The notes under the pieces were generated by a model. The model did no database searches, had not been told where the DNA came from, and was given only the letters and a program-made list of their open reading frames with translations. From the NCBI RefSeq assembly GCF_902497855.1, contig NZ_CABVHU010000001.1, positions 442,595-506,594 of the forward strand: DNA of 64,000 nucleotides, given 5' to 3'. Shown in pieces: positions 8,846 to 17,751 of this stretch. The DNA is from Pseudomonas fluorescens. GTDB taxonomy: Bacteria > Pseudomonadota > Gammaproteobacteria > Pseudomonadales > Pseudomonadaceae. Position 1 is the first letter of the stretch; each line of letters starts with the position of its first letter. A program made the translations under genes and the position numbers.

Positions 8846-10482
8846 TGCAGATCACCGAGCCTACGATGAACCAGAGCCTGAAGATATCCCCGCCGCTAAG
8901 CGAAGTGCCCACCACCATTGCCCGGTTGGTGTTCCAAAGCGCCGAACGCTTTGCCGGTCGCACGGCCATCGAAGACAACGGACAGTGCACTGATTACGCC
9001 GAACTGCCAGAACGGGTCATGGGCTTTGCCCGGGGCTTGATGGCCCTGGGCATCCAGGCCGGCGACCGGGTCGGTATCTGGGCGCCGAACAGTGGTGACT
9101 GGATCCTCGCGGCGCTGGGCATTCAGTGCGCCGGTGCGGTGCTGGTGCCGATCAACACACGCATGAAGGGCCTTGAGGCCGCCGATGTGCTGGAGCGCAG
9201 CGGCTGCCGGCTGTTGTTTGTCCCGCAGCGTTTTCTCGACGTCGACTACCCGGCGCTGCTCGCGCCCCATCGGCCGCCCAGCCTCGAACACCTGGTGCTG
9301 TTAGATGGCGACACGCCAGGGCTGTCGTCGGACTTGACCCTTGCACAGTTCCTGCTCGGCGCGGCAACCATCGATGCCGACCGCGCCAGACAGCGAGCAT
9401 TGGCGGTCGGCCCCGAGGCCATGTGCGACCTGTTGTTCACCTCCGGCACCACCGGCAAACCCAAGGGCGTGATGAGCGGCCACGGTCAGAACCTGCGGGC
9501 CTTCACCGAGTACGTCAAGGTCATCGGCCTGGTGCCGGGTGACCGCTACCTGATCGTCAACCCGTTCTTCCACGCCTTTGGCTACAAGGCCGGTTGGCTG
9601 ACCTGCCTGATCGGCGGGGCGACCATCCTGCCCCATGCGGTGTTCGACGCCGAACAAGTGTTCCAGCGCATCGCCCGTGAGCGCATCAGCGTACTGCCCG
9701 GCGCGCCGACCCTGTACCTGTCGCTGCTGGCCCATCCGCGGCTCAAGCAGACCGACCTGTCGAGCTTGCGCATCGCGGTGACCGGTTCGGCGAGCATCCC
9801 GCCGAGCCTGATCGAACGCATGCGCAACGAGTTGGGGTTTGCCGTGGTGACCACCGCCTACGGCCTGACCGAGTGCGGCGGACTGGCGACGATCTGCGAT
9901 CCCCAGGACTCGGCGCAGGTAATCGCCGGCACCAGCGGACGGCCGATTGCCGGCACCGAAGTGAGCATCCGCGACCCGCACAACCAGGTGCTGGACGCCG
10001 GGCTTACCGGTGAGATCTGCCTGCGTGGCTTCCACATCATGCAGGGCTATTTCCAGAACCCGGAAGCGACCCGCGAAGCCATCGACGCCGAAGGCTGGCT
10101 GCACACCGGCGACGTCGGGCGCCTGGACGAAGCGGGCAACCTGATCATCACCGACCGCCTGAAGGACATGTTCATCGTCGGCGGTTTCAACTGCTACCCG
10201 GCGGAAATCGAAGCGGCGCTGATCAGGCACCCGGCGATTGCCCAGGTGGCGGTGATCGGCATCGCCGATGAACGCATGGGCGAGGTCGGGTGTGCCTGCG
10301 TGGTGCTGCGCGACGGTAGAGAGCTCGACGAGGCGCAACTGATCGCCTGGAGCCGAGAGCAAATGGCCAATTACAAGGTGCCGCGCCAGGTGCGCTTCTT
10401 CAACGCCTTGCCACTCAACCCGTCGAGCAAGGTGGCGAAAAACGAACTGCGGGCGGTGGTGGCCAACAACGCTCAGGCATGA
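8842..10482 (+). CDS. fadD3: Acyl-CoA synthetase, FadD3-like (HIP-CoA ligase)
   Basis: AMP-forming ligase of 546 aa. The P-loop-like LLFTSGTTGKPKGVMSG is near residue 196. TAYGLTECGG, GWLHTGDVGRLD and the hinge LIITDRLKDMFIVGGFNCYPAEIE follow, and the C-terminal catalytic Lys lies in NPSSKVAKNEL. FadD3 adds CoA to the propionate side chain of HIP, the C/D-ring remnant, in steroid degradation. Start ATG at 8842 overlaps the kshB stop (ATGA). A second ATG at 8866 is possible. The presence of the ipd genes supports HIP as substrate, but a bile-acid side-chain ligase cannot be ruled out. Confidence 0.8.
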   Translation: MMQITEPTMNQSLKISPPLSEVPTTIARLVFQSAERFAGRTAIEDNGQCTDYAELPERVMGFARGLMALGIQAGDRVGIWAPNSGDWILAALGIQCAGAVLVPINTRMKGLEAADVLERSGCRLLFVPQRFLDVDYPALLAPHRPPSLEHLVLLDGDTPGLSSDLTLAQFLLGAATIDADRARQRALAVGPEAMCDLLFTSGTTGKPKGVMSGHGQNLRAFTEYVKVIGLVPGDRYLIVNPFFHAFGYKAGWLTCLIGGATILPHAVFDAEQVFQRIARERISVLPGAPTLYLSLLAHPRLKQTDLSSLRIAVTGSASIPPSLIERMRNELGFAVVTTAYGLTECGGLATICDPQDSAQVIAGTSGRPIAGTEVSIRDPHNQVLDAGLTGEICLRGFHIMQGYFQNPEATREAIDAEGWLHTGDVGRLDEAGNLIITDRLKDMFIVGGFNCYPAEIEAALIRHPAIAQVAVIGIADERMGEVGCACVVLRDGRELDEAQLIAWSREQMANYKVPRQVRFFNALPLNPSSKVAKNELRAVVANNAQA

Positions 10483-10493
10483 GGCGCACCCGT

Positions 10494-10511
10494 CTCACCA
10501 AACGGACGATG
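10494..10511 (+). promoter_or_regulatory. Steroid-regulon motif, copy 4 (degenerate left arm)
   Basis: CTCACCAAACGGACGATG: the right half is perfect and the left half matches weakly. CATGCT at 10532-10537 lies at the expected 20-bp distance. It precedes the DUF1302 gene by 66 bp. Confidence 0.5.
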
Positions 10512-10577
10512 TGCGCGGCACCGGCTTTTTTCATGCTGTGGCGACACCAGAAAAAACAACAACAAAAGGAGAGGAGC

Positions 10578-12224
10578 ATGTTTACGCGAAACACTGTCGC
10601 GCGCCATTCGGGGAACCTGACCGGTAGCCGCTGCCTGTTGGCAACGGCCATCACCATCGCCAGTGCCACAGCCAGCGCCGCACCGACCATCGAACTGGGA
10701 GAAAACACCACCCTGGATTCATCGCTGACGGTCAACTACACCGCCTCCTTGCGTACCGCCAAGCAGGCCAGTCAATACCGCAACGACCCGAACAACGACG
10801 ACGGCACGCGCAACTTCAAGCGCGGATCGTTGATCAACAACCGCCTGAGCCTGTTTGGCGAGCTTCAACTCAAGCACGACAACCTCGGTGCGGTGTTGCG
10901 CGGCAGTCAGTTCTACGATGATGTCTACAACCAGAAAAACGCCAATGACTCGCCGCAGACGGTGAACAAGGTCGGCCACAACGATGGCTTCAGCGACGAA
11001 ACCCGCAGGCTCAGTGGCAGCATGGCGCGACTGCTCGACGCGTATGTGTATGGCAACTTCGATGTCGGCGAGACCCAGTACCTGTCGCTCAAGGCCGGGC
11101 GGCACCTGGTGGCCTGGGGCGAGAGCCTGTTCTGGCCTAACATCAGCCAGGGCCAGGCCCCGGTGGATGCCACCAAGTTCAACGTGCCGGGTACCGAGGC
11201 CAAGGACTCGTACCTGCCGGTGGGGCAGGTGTCCGGATCGTGGTCGCTGAATGAAAACCTGGCGCTGGTGGGCTACTACCAGTACGAGTGGGAAAAGACC
11301 CAGCTCAACCCTGTGGGCGACTACTTCGGCAGCGATACGTTCGGTCCCGGCGCCGAGTTCTATCGCCTGGGCAGCGGTGCGGTCGACCGCCTGCCCAACG
11401 GCCTGGCGGTCGGTTATGCCGGCGAAAAAGACGCCAGCGACAGCGGCCAATGGGGCCTGGGCGTGCGCTACCGGATCACCGAGAACACCGAAGTGGGGCT
11501 GTTCCATTACCGCTATAACGAGCGCATCGGCTCGATGTTCTTCGACTTCACCGGCACCACCCAATACTCCTCGCTCAAGAGCATCGGCCATGACGGCACC
11601 GCGCCGTCCTATCGCCTGGGCTACTTCGAAGACGTCAAGCTGTCGGGCATCAGTTTCACCTCCAAGGTTGGCGACTCGGTGCAGTACGCCGGTGACCTGA
11701 GCTACCGCGATGGCGCCTCGGTCTACCTGAACAACGGCGCGCCCACCACCGGGCAGATCTGGCAAGGCAACCTCAACGCCATGTACATCCTGGGCCCAAG
11801 CCTGCTCGCCCATCAGACCACCTTCATGGGTGAAGTGGTGCATCAACGCATCGACGGGGTGGACAGCCTGACGATCACTGGCGGCGGGGTCGGCGTGGAC
11901 GGCACCTTCGACACGTTCGAGTCGAAGACCCAGACCCGCGGTTCGACCCTGCTGGGCATTGGCGCCTACATGGATTACCCGTCCATCGCCACGGGCCTGG
12001 ACCTGAGCACCAAAGTGGTGTGGACGCAGAACGTCGACGGCAGCGCCTATCAGGGCCTGGGCCGTGACGAGAAGCGCCTGACCGTGGGTGGCGACTTCAA
12101 GTACCTGGGCAACTTCCAGATCGGCATGACTTATGTCGCTTACCTGAGCTCGCCGGATGTCGCCCAGGGCCGACTGCTGGCTGACCGCGATTACCTGTCG
12201 CTCAACGCCAAGTACACCTTCTGA
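10578..12224 (+). CDS. DUF1302 outer-membrane beta-barrel protein
   Basis: Protein of 548 aa with a signal peptide (hydrophobic run LLATAITIASATASA, cleavage after ASA near residue 34). The rest alternates in beta-strand fashion and ends in LNAKYTF, an aromatic outer-membrane-protein terminus. I recognise the DUF1302 family, which in Comamonas and Pseudomonas steroid clusters is paired with DUF1329. The DUF1329 partner is at 34645. Start ATG at 10578 follows GGAGAGGAG. It carries its own motif copy 4. A likely role is passage of hydrophobic steroid through the outer membrane. No transport activity can be read directly from the sequence. Confidence 0.85.
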   Translation: MFTRNTVARHSGNLTGSRCLLATAITIASATASAAPTIELGENTTLDSSLTVNYTASLRTAKQASQYRNDPNNDDGTRNFKRGSLINNRLSLFGELQLKHDNLGAVLRGSQFYDDVYNQKNANDSPQTVNKVGHNDGFSDETRRLSGSMARLLDAYVYGNFDVGETQYLSLKAGRHLVAWGESLFWPNISQGQAPVDATKFNVPGTEAKDSYLPVGQVSGSWSLNENLALVGYYQYEWEKTQLNPVGDYFGSDTFGPGAEFYRLGSGAVDRLPNGLAVGYAGEKDASDSGQWGLGVRYRITENTEVGLFHYRYNERIGSMFFDFTGTTQYSSLKSIGHDGTAPSYRLGYFEDVKLSGISFTSKVGDSVQYAGDLSYRDGASVYLNNGAPTTGQIWQGNLNAMYILGPSLLAHQTTFMGEVVHQRIDGVDSLTITGGGVGVDGTFDTFESKTQTRGSTLLGIGAYMDYPSIATGLDLSTKVVWTQNVDGSAYQGLGRDEKRLTVGGDFKYLGNFQIGMTYVAYLSSPDVAQGRLLADRDYLSLNAKYTF

Positions 12225-12231
12225 TGATCAT

Positions 12232-12259
12232 GGCTGCGTCGCGAGATGGCGACGCAGCC
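12232..12259 (+). terminator. Hairpin after the DUF1302 gene
   Basis: GGCTGCGTCGC / GCGACGCAGCC, an 11-bp stem with a 6-nt loop followed by TTCATTT. It is a weak terminator or attenuator between the DUF1302 gene and the OYE gene 38 bp later, which has no obvious motif of its own. Confidence 0.6.
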
Positions 12260-12297
12260 TTCATTTGTAGCCTGATAACAACAAAGAGAGGCCTGTC

Positions 12298-13530
12298 ATG
12301 AACCTTCGTCCGACTCCGTCACCGTTCAGCCCTATTGCGATTGGCCCACTGACCCTGAAAAACCGGTTTATCAAATCCGCCACCAACGAGGGCATGAGTG
12401 CCCAGGGCGTGCCGTCCAAGCAACTGGTGAAGTTGCACTCGGCCCTGGTCGCTGGCGGCACCGCCATGACCACCGTGGCCTATTGCGCGGTGAGCAGCGA
12501 TGGCCGCACCTTGCCCAACCAGTTGACCTTCACCCAATCCAGCCTGCCGCACTTCAAGGCCCTGACCGACGGCGTGCACCAGGCCGGTGGCCTGGCCAGC
12601 GCGCAGATCACCCACGGCGGCTGCTTTACCTTCATCCGCGAACGCTCGACCAAACGGCCGCTGTCAGCCAGCGGCGGTTTCAACAAGATCGGCCTGATGA
12701 GTGGCATGTTCCTCAAACAGGCAATGACCGAAGCCGACATGCAGCAAGTGGTGCGCGAATTCGCGCAAGGCGCACGCCTGGCACGCCAGGCGGGTTTCGA
12801 TGCCGTGGAAATCCACATGGGTCACGGCTACCTGCTCAGCCAGTTCATTTCGCCGATGTACAACAAGCGCCGAGATCAGTACGGCGGCAGCCTGGAAAAC
12901 CGCCTGCGCTTTCCGCGCCAAGTGCTGCGTGCGGTGCTGGATGCGGTCGGCAAGGACATGGCAGTGATCTGCAAATACAGCGTCACTGAAGGCGTGCGCG
13001 CCGGTAACAGTGCCGAAGACGGGGCGCAGATCGCCCGCATGCTGGAAGAGGAGGGTGCTCACCTGCTGGTGCTCAGCGCCGGGATGAATGCCGAGTCGAT
13101 CACCACCATGTTCGGCTCTTCCTTCCCCAAGGAAAACCGCGTGCAACAGAAGAACAAGATCATCGCCCTGGCCATGGCCATCCAGCGCCGCAAAGAGCCG
13201 ACCGTGGAATTCCGTGAACTGTATTTGCTGGAACATGCGCGCAAGGTACGTGCCGCGGTGAAAATGCCGCTGGCTTATCTGGGCGGCGCCAAGAGCCTGG
13301 CCAGCATCGAAAAGATCATGGCCGAGGGTTTCGACCTGGTCGCCATGGGCCGGGTGTTGCTGGCCGAGAATGACTACGTCAACAAACTCGAAAGTGGTGC
13401 CAGCCGCGACTCGATCTGCACCGCCTGCAACCGCTGCGTGGCGATGATGTACACCCCCGGCGGCACCTCTTGCGTACTGGGCCAGCCCGGCGATGCCGTG
13501 TTGAACAGCCAACAGGCGGCGAGTCGCTAA
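12298..13530 (+). CDS. Old Yellow Enzyme-family NADH:flavin oxidoreductase
   Basis: Protein of 410 aa with a complete FMN TIM barrel. HGYLLSQFISPMYNKRRDQYGG near residue 178 is the family signature. A Cys cluster CTACNRC...C near residues 377-394 suggests a [4Fe-4S] centre like that of 2,4-dienoyl-CoA reductase and BaiCD/BaiH, but the FAD/NAD C-terminal half of those enzymes is absent. In a steroid cluster it could reduce a Delta4 or Delta4,6 enone or a dienoyl-CoA. It follows the DUF1302 gene and is probably read through its hairpin. Confidence 0.78.
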   Translation: MNLRPTPSPFSPIAIGPLTLKNRFIKSATNEGMSAQGVPSKQLVKLHSALVAGGTAMTTVAYCAVSSDGRTLPNQLTFTQSSLPHFKALTDGVHQAGGLASAQITHGGCFTFIRERSTKRPLSASGGFNKIGLMSGMFLKQAMTEADMQQVVREFAQGARLARQAGFDAVEIHMGHGYLLSQFISPMYNKRRDQYGGSLENRLRFPRQVLRAVLDAVGKDMAVICKYSVTEGVRAGNSAEDGAQIARMLEEEGAHLLVLSAGMNAESITTMFGSSFPKENRVQQKNKIIALAMAIQRRKEPTVEFRELYLLEHARKVRAAVKMPLAYLGGAKSLASIEKIMAEGFDLVAMGRVLLAENDYVNKLESGASRDSICTACNRCVAMMYTPGGTSCVLGQPGDAVLNSQQAASR

Positions 13531-13539
13531 CCCGCGCGG

Positions 13540-14225
13540 GCCTGTAGGAGCCAGGCTTGCCGGCGAAGAACGATAACGCGGTGCGACAGATGCACCGCAG
13601 TGCCCGGTTCGCCTGTAGGAGCGAGGCTTGCCCGCGAAGAACGATAACGCGGTGCAACAGATAAACCGCGGTGCCCGGTTCGCCTGTAGGAGCGAGGCTT
13701 GCCCGCGAAGAACGTTAACGCGGTGCAACAGATATACCGCGGTGCCCGGTTCGCCGGCAAGCCTGGCTCCTACAGGCGAAGAACGATAACGCGGTGCAAC
13801 AGATAAACCGCGGTGCCCGGTTCGCCGGCAAGCCTGGCTCCTACAGGCGAAGAACGATAACGCGGTGCAACAGATAAACCGCGGTGTCCGGTTCGCCGGC
13901 AAGCCTGGCTCCTACAGGCGAAGAACGATAACGCGGTGCAACAGATAAACCGCGGTGCCCGGTTCGCCTGTAGGAGCGAGGCTTGCCCGCGAAGAACGAT
14001 AACGCGGTGCAACAGATAAACCGCGGTGTCCGGTTCGCCGGCAAGCCTGGCTCCTACAGGCGAAGAACGTTAACGCGGTGCAACAGATATACCGCGGTGC
14101 CCGGTTCGCCGGCAAGCCTGGCTCCTACAGGCGAAGAACGTTAACGCGGTGCAACAGATAAACCGCGGTGCCCGGTTCGCCGGCAAGCCTGGCTCCTACA
14201 GGCGAAAACGATAACGCGGTGCAGC
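13540..14225. repeat. Tandem REP array D (71-bp period, about ten units)
   Basis: Longest regular array: units of REP core plus spacer GAACG(A/T)TAACGCGGTGCAACAGATAAACCGCGGTG. Cores appear as both GTAGGAGCGAGGCTTGCCC and the reverse complement of GTAGGAGCCAGGCTTGCCG within a spacer of fixed orientation. It fills the gap between the converging OYE and hsaD genes. No gene is supported. Confidence 0.92.
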
Positions 14226-14246
14226 AGGTACACCGCGTCGCCCGGA

Positions 14247-15083
14247 TCAGCCGTTCTGCAGGAAGTCGATGCAGCTGCGGTTGAACAGCTCGCGATGTTC
14301 CACCTGGACCCAATGCCCGCAACGGTTGAGCACGATGAACCGGGCGTTGGGCGCGCCGTCGATGATGCGCTGGGCGCCGCTGATCGGGTTGAACAGATCG
14401 TTGGTGCCCCAGAAACCGAGGATCGGGCACTGGATCTCGCCCAGGCGTGTTTCCATGTTCGGCACCATCATCGTGCTGAACAGGTTCTTCGGCTGGGTTA
14501 CCGCCACCGCCACGCGTTCCTGCAGCAGGCTTTCGGGCAGGATCGAATCATCGAACAACTGCAGGCGCATCATGCTGCGCATCTCGTCCATGCCGATGGG
14601 GCCGGCGTTGAACAGGCTGACCATGCGCACGATGCCTTCCATCTTGAAGTAGGTTTCCCGCTCCTCGACACCGCCCGGTGCCAACAGGATCAGGCCCTGA
14701 GGCAATTGCGGCAGACGCAGGGCCAGGCCCAGCGCAATCGCGCCACCCAGCGAATTACCCAGCAGGGTGCAGCGCTGTACGCCGATGGCTTGCAGAAATG
14801 CCGCTACGCAGTCGACGAAGAAATCCAGGTTGTACTGGGCGTCTTCGGGTTTGTCCGAACGGCCGAAACCCGGCAGGTCGAGCACGATGTTGCGGTAGCC
14901 GGCGGCGGCGAATTGCGGATAGTTGCCCTTGAAGTTGCTGAAACCACTGGCGCCCGGTCCGCTGCCGTGCAGCCACAGCACCACGGGGCCCGCGCCTTCA
15001 TCCAGATAGTGCAGGCGCAAACCGTTGTTGGGCAGCGTTGCGTAATGGCCGACGGGCAGAGGCAGGTCTACGGGTTGGTTCAT
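14247..15083 (-). CDS. hsaD: 4,5-9,10-diseco-steroid hydrolase (meta-cleavage product hydrolase)
   Basis: Alpha/beta hydrolase of 278 aa in the BphD/HsaD/TesD family. It hydrolyses the C-C bond of the ring A meta-cleavage product (4,9-DSHA) to release HIP-type acid and 2-hydroxyhexadienoate. The oxyanion region LHGSGPGASG is near residue 39. The nucleophile Ser lies in GNSLGG, the Asp in GTNDLFNP and the His in CGHWVQVE. Start MNQPVDLP at 15083 has a GGAGAACCCC ribosome site. It is a single-gene unit transcribed from motif copy 5, divergent from the 15358 SDR operon. Confidence 0.92.
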   Translation of the reverse strand: MNQPVDLPLPVGHYATLPNNGLRLHYLDEGAGPVVLWLHGSGPGASGFSNFKGNYPQFAAAGYRNIVLDLPGFGRSDKPEDAQYNLDFFVDCVAAFLQAIGVQRCTLLGNSLGGAIALGLALRLPQLPQGLILLAPGGVEERETYFKMEGIVRMVSLFNAGPIGMDEMRSMMRLQLFDDSILPESLLQERVAVAVTQPKNLFSTMMVPNMETRLGEIQCPILGFWGTNDLFNPISGAQRIIDGAPNARFIVLNRCGHWVQVEHRELFNRSCIDFLQNG

Positions 15084-15222
15084 GGGGTTCTCCATTTTCT
15101 GCGGATTCATAAAGCACAGCCGCGTCAGGCGCGACAGCGAATTGAATGCAGCGAGTTGAAGGGAAACGCTGCACCTGACGTGGTGTGCACCCATGAATGC
15201 TGGGGCCGTGGAGGATTGCCGG

Positions 15223-15240
15223 CATCGTCCGTTCAGACCA
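15223..15240 (-). promoter_or_regulatory. Steroid-regulon motif, copy 5
   Basis: Minus strand TGGTCTGAACGGACGATG: perfect right half and 4 of 6 in the left half. A poor -10 (CAGCAT) lies 20 bp on. It serves hsaD, 140 bp away. Confidence 0.55.
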
Positions 15241-15248
15241 CCCGGCGA

Positions 15249-15266
15249 TAGTCCCATCGGACGATG
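15249..15266 (+). promoter_or_regulatory. Steroid-regulon motif, copy 6
   Basis: TAGTCCCATCGGACGATG, a perfect match. GCTAAT at 15285-15290 is a -10 candidate (18 bp gap). It faces right towards the 15358 SDR and is back to back with copy 5, only 8 bp apart. Confidence 0.7.
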
Positions 15267-15357
15267 TGGGCCAAGGCACTTGCCGCTAATCATGCAGGTG
15301 ACGGCTCCACTGCAAGGGCAGCGGGCTGCAGCGTATTTGCACATTCGGAGATTGCTG

Positions 15358-16092
15358 ATGAAATTACTCAATAAAGTCGCCTTTGTGACCGGCGCAGGGC
15401 AGGGCATGGGCCAGGCCATCGTGCGTGGTTTTGTCGCCGAGGGCGCCAAAGTGGTGGCTGTCGACCTGAATCAGGCAGCCCTGGCCGAGAGCCTGGCAGA
15501 CCTGGGCGACCAGGTATTGGCCCTGGCCTGCAACGTCGGTGACGGCGCCTCCGTGGCCGATGCGATGGGCCAGGCCGAGCAGCACTTCGGCGGCCTCGAC
15601 ATCCTGGTCAACAACGCTGGCGTGGGCGGGCTGGACAGCTTCCTCGACACCCCGGACGAGAGCTGGGCGCGAGTGATCGGTGTGAACCTGGGCGGCACGT
15701 TCCTGTGCTGCCGTGAAGGTGCCAGACTGATGATCAAAGGTGGCCGCAAGGGCGCGATCATCAACCTCTCCAGCACCGCCGCGCTGACCGGCGACGGCCC
15801 AAGCCACTACTGCGCCTCGAAAGCCGGAGTGATGGGCCTGACCCGTTCGATCGCCCGTGAACTGGCCGCCAGCGGCATACGCGTCAACACCCTGGTACCG
15901 GGGCCGACCAACACGCCGATGATGGCCGGCATCCCTGACGAATACATGCAAGCGCTGCTGAAAAACGTACCTCTGGGCCGCATGTGCGAGACCGACGAGA
16001 TCGCCAAAGTCGCCGTGTTCCTGGCCAGCGAAGACGCCAGTTTCATGACCGGGCAGAACATCGCCGTCAACGGCGGCATGGCCTTTATCTGA
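15358..16092 (+). CDS. SDR family oxidoreductase
   Basis: Classical SDR of 244 aa. TGAGQGMG is near residue 12, NNAGVG near 85, and the active-site Ser and Tyr/Lys lie in YCASK, followed by TLVPGPTNTPM. ATG at 15358 follows CGGAG by 7 nt. It is first in a three-gene operon (SDR, SDR, NTF2-like) driven by motif copy 6. Most likely it is an NAD-dependent hydroxysteroid or hydroxyacyl dehydrogenase. The sequence does not reveal which position it oxidises. Confidence 0.8.
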   Translation: MKLLNKVAFVTGAGQGMGQAIVRGFVAEGAKVVAVDLNQAALAESLADLGDQVLALACNVGDGASVADAMGQAEQHFGGLDILVNNAGVGGLDSFLDTPDESWARVIGVNLGGTFLCCREGARLMIKGGRKGAIINLSSTAALTGDGPSHYCASKAGVMGLTRSIARELAASGIRVNTLVPGPTNTPMMAGIPDEYMQALLKNVPLGRMCETDEIAKVAVFLASEDASFMTGQNIAVNGGMAFI

Positions 16093-16106
16093 TCAGGGAG
16101 TTACCC

Positions 16107-16880
16107 ATGAGCAAGCGTTTACAAGGAAAAATCGCCTTCATCACCGGCGCCGGCTCCGGCATCGGTGAAGCCACCGCCCTGCGATTCGCCGAAGAGGGCG
16201 CCACGGTGGTGCTGTGCGGGCGACGTATCGAGCCACTGCAAGGCGTGCAGGAAAAAATCCAGGCCCTAGGCGGCCAGGCCGAGATCGCCGTGGCCGATGT
16301 CAGCAACGAACAGGCCTACGTCGGTGCGCTGCAAGCCACCGCGCAACGTCACGGGCGCCTGGACATCCTGGTCAACAACGCGATGGCTTACACCTGGGGC
16401 GGCATCGACACGATGACCACCGCCGATTGGCACGCCAACTTCTCCACCACCGTGGACGGCACCTTCTGGGGCACCCGCACCGCGATGCAGTTGATGAAAG
16501 AGCAGGGCGGCGGTTCGATCGTCAACATCGCTTCGATCTGCGGCCTGTTCGGCACGGCGTGGATGGCTGGTTACTCGGCGGCCAAGGCGGCGGTGATCAA
16601 CTTCAGCCGGGCGGCGGCCAGCGAAGGCGCACCGCACAATGTCCGCTGCAACGTGATCATTCCCGGCGTGGTCGACACCCCGGCCACCGCCGGCATGCTG
16701 GGCGACGCCAAGGCCCGCACCAACACGGAAAAAGTCATCCCGATGAAACGGGTCGGCCTGCCGGTGGAGCTGGCCAACGCCATTCTGTTCCTGGCCAGCG
16801 ACGAGGCTTCCTATGTCACCGGCGCCAGCCTGGCGGTGGACGGCGGGCGCGGCTCGGACCTGTACGTGGTGCTCGACTGA
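16107..16880 (+). CDS. SDR family oxidoreductase
   Basis: SDR of 257 aa with TGAGSGIG near residue 13, NNAMAY near 92, Ser in NIASICG, and Tyr/Lys in YSAAKAA. It lies 14 nt after the previous SDR with an AGGGAG ribosome site, and its TGA overlaps the next ATG. The NNAMAYTWGGID substrate loop differs from its neighbour, so the two probably act on different hydroxyls. A bile-acid 3- or 12-hydroxysteroid dehydrogenase role is possible but not shown. Confidence 0.78.
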   Translation: MSKRLQGKIAFITGAGSGIGEATALRFAEEGATVVLCGRRIEPLQGVQEKIQALGGQAEIAVADVSNEQAYVGALQATAQRHGRLDILVNNAMAYTWGGIDTMTTADWHANFSTTVDGTFWGTRTAMQLMKEQGGGSIVNIASICGLFGTAWMAGYSAAKAAVINFSRAAASEGAPHNVRCNVIIPGVVDTPATAGMLGDAKARTNTEKVIPMKRVGLPVELANAILFLASDEASYVTGASLAVDGGRGSDLYVVLD

Positions 16881-17515
16881 TGAACCAGGACACGAACGTA
16901 TTACTCGAGCGCATCGACCGCCTGGAGTCGCTGGACGCGATCCGCCAACTGGCCGGCAAGTACGCCCTGGCCCTGGACATGCGGGACATGGATGCGATGG
17001 CCAACTGTTTTGCCCCGGACGTGCGCGTGGGCCGCGACAAGAGCGGTCGTGCGCACCTCAAGGCATGGCTGGACGAAACCATGCGCAAGCAGTTCCATGG
17101 CACCTCCCATCACCTGGGGCAACACATCATCGAGTTCAGCGATGCCGATCACGCCACAGGCGTGGTCTATTCGAAGAACGAGCATGAGACCGGTCCAGAG
17201 TGGGTGATCATGCAGATGCTGTACTGGGACGACTACGAGCGGATCGACGGGCGCTGGTGCTTCCGTCGGCGCTTGCCGTGCTATTGGTACGCGACCGACT
17301 TGAACAAACCGCCGATCGGCGGCCTGAAAATGCGCTGGCCAGGGCGCGAGCCCTATGCCGGGACGTTCCACGAGCTGTTCCCTTCCTGGGACGCATTCTG
17401 GGCGCAACGGCCGGACAAGGACGCGTTACCGGAAATTGCCGAACCGGCACCGCTGGAGGGGTTTCTTGCAACCTTGCGGCGCGGGGCGGGTGATCCCAAG
17501 ATTCGCGTTCGCTGA
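16880..17515 (+). CDS. SnoaL/NTF2-fold protein, possible steroid dehydratase
   Basis: Protein of 211 aa. Its first 140 residues form a SnoaL_4/NTF2-like domain (IRQLAGKYALALDMRDMD...). A Tyr in the first helix (GKYALALD) and a His-rich HHLGQH segment fall where the bile-acid 7-alpha-dehydratase BaiE has its catalytic Tyr and His, by my recollection of that sequence. The C-terminal 60 residues are rich in Pro and Trp and unlike BaiE. It overlaps the upstream SDR stop by one base. A dehydratase acting on a 3-oxo-7- or 12-hydroxysteroid is a plausible inference; an isomerase is another option. Confidence 0.65.
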   Translation: MNQDTNVLLERIDRLESLDAIRQLAGKYALALDMRDMDAMANCFAPDVRVGRDKSGRAHLKAWLDETMRKQFHGTSHHLGQHIIEFSDADHATGVVYSKNEHETGPEWVIMQMLYWDDYERIDGRWCFRRRLPCYWYATDLNKPPIGGLKMRWPGREPYAGTFHELFPSWDAFWAQRPDKDALPEIAEPAPLEGFLATLRRGAGDPKIRVR

Positions 17516-17534
17516 GGGGCGGTTCTTTTATCAG

Positions 17535-17700
17535 ACCGCCTTCGCTGGCAAGCCAGCTCCTACATTGGATCTTTGCCGTGCATGGGGCTTGTGTACACCC
17601 CGATCACCTGTAGGAGCCGGCTTGCCGGCGAAGGCGGTGTGTCAGTCGACATCATTGCCGGATGTCAGACCGCCTTCGCTGGCAAGCCAGCTCCTACAGT
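17535..17700. repeat. REP cluster (BIME)
   Basis: Three REP cores of the standard type (CGCCTTCGCTGGCAAGCCAGCTCCTAC and inverse) between two converging operons. They are less regular than the 71-bp arrays and have a different spacer. Confidence 0.85.
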
Positions 17701-17751
17701 TGGCCAGTGTTGCGGCCAAGTATCGGGTTCACTGAAGTCGCGGTTGCCGCT

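Noticed and set aside
13527..14115. Series of long minus-strand frames with repeated protein segments (CCTALSFF..., GKPRSYRRTG)
   Set aside because: They are translations of the 71-bp REP array in successive frames. A period of 71 bp, not divisible by three, gives the same peptides in all frames. No ribosome sites or codon bias.
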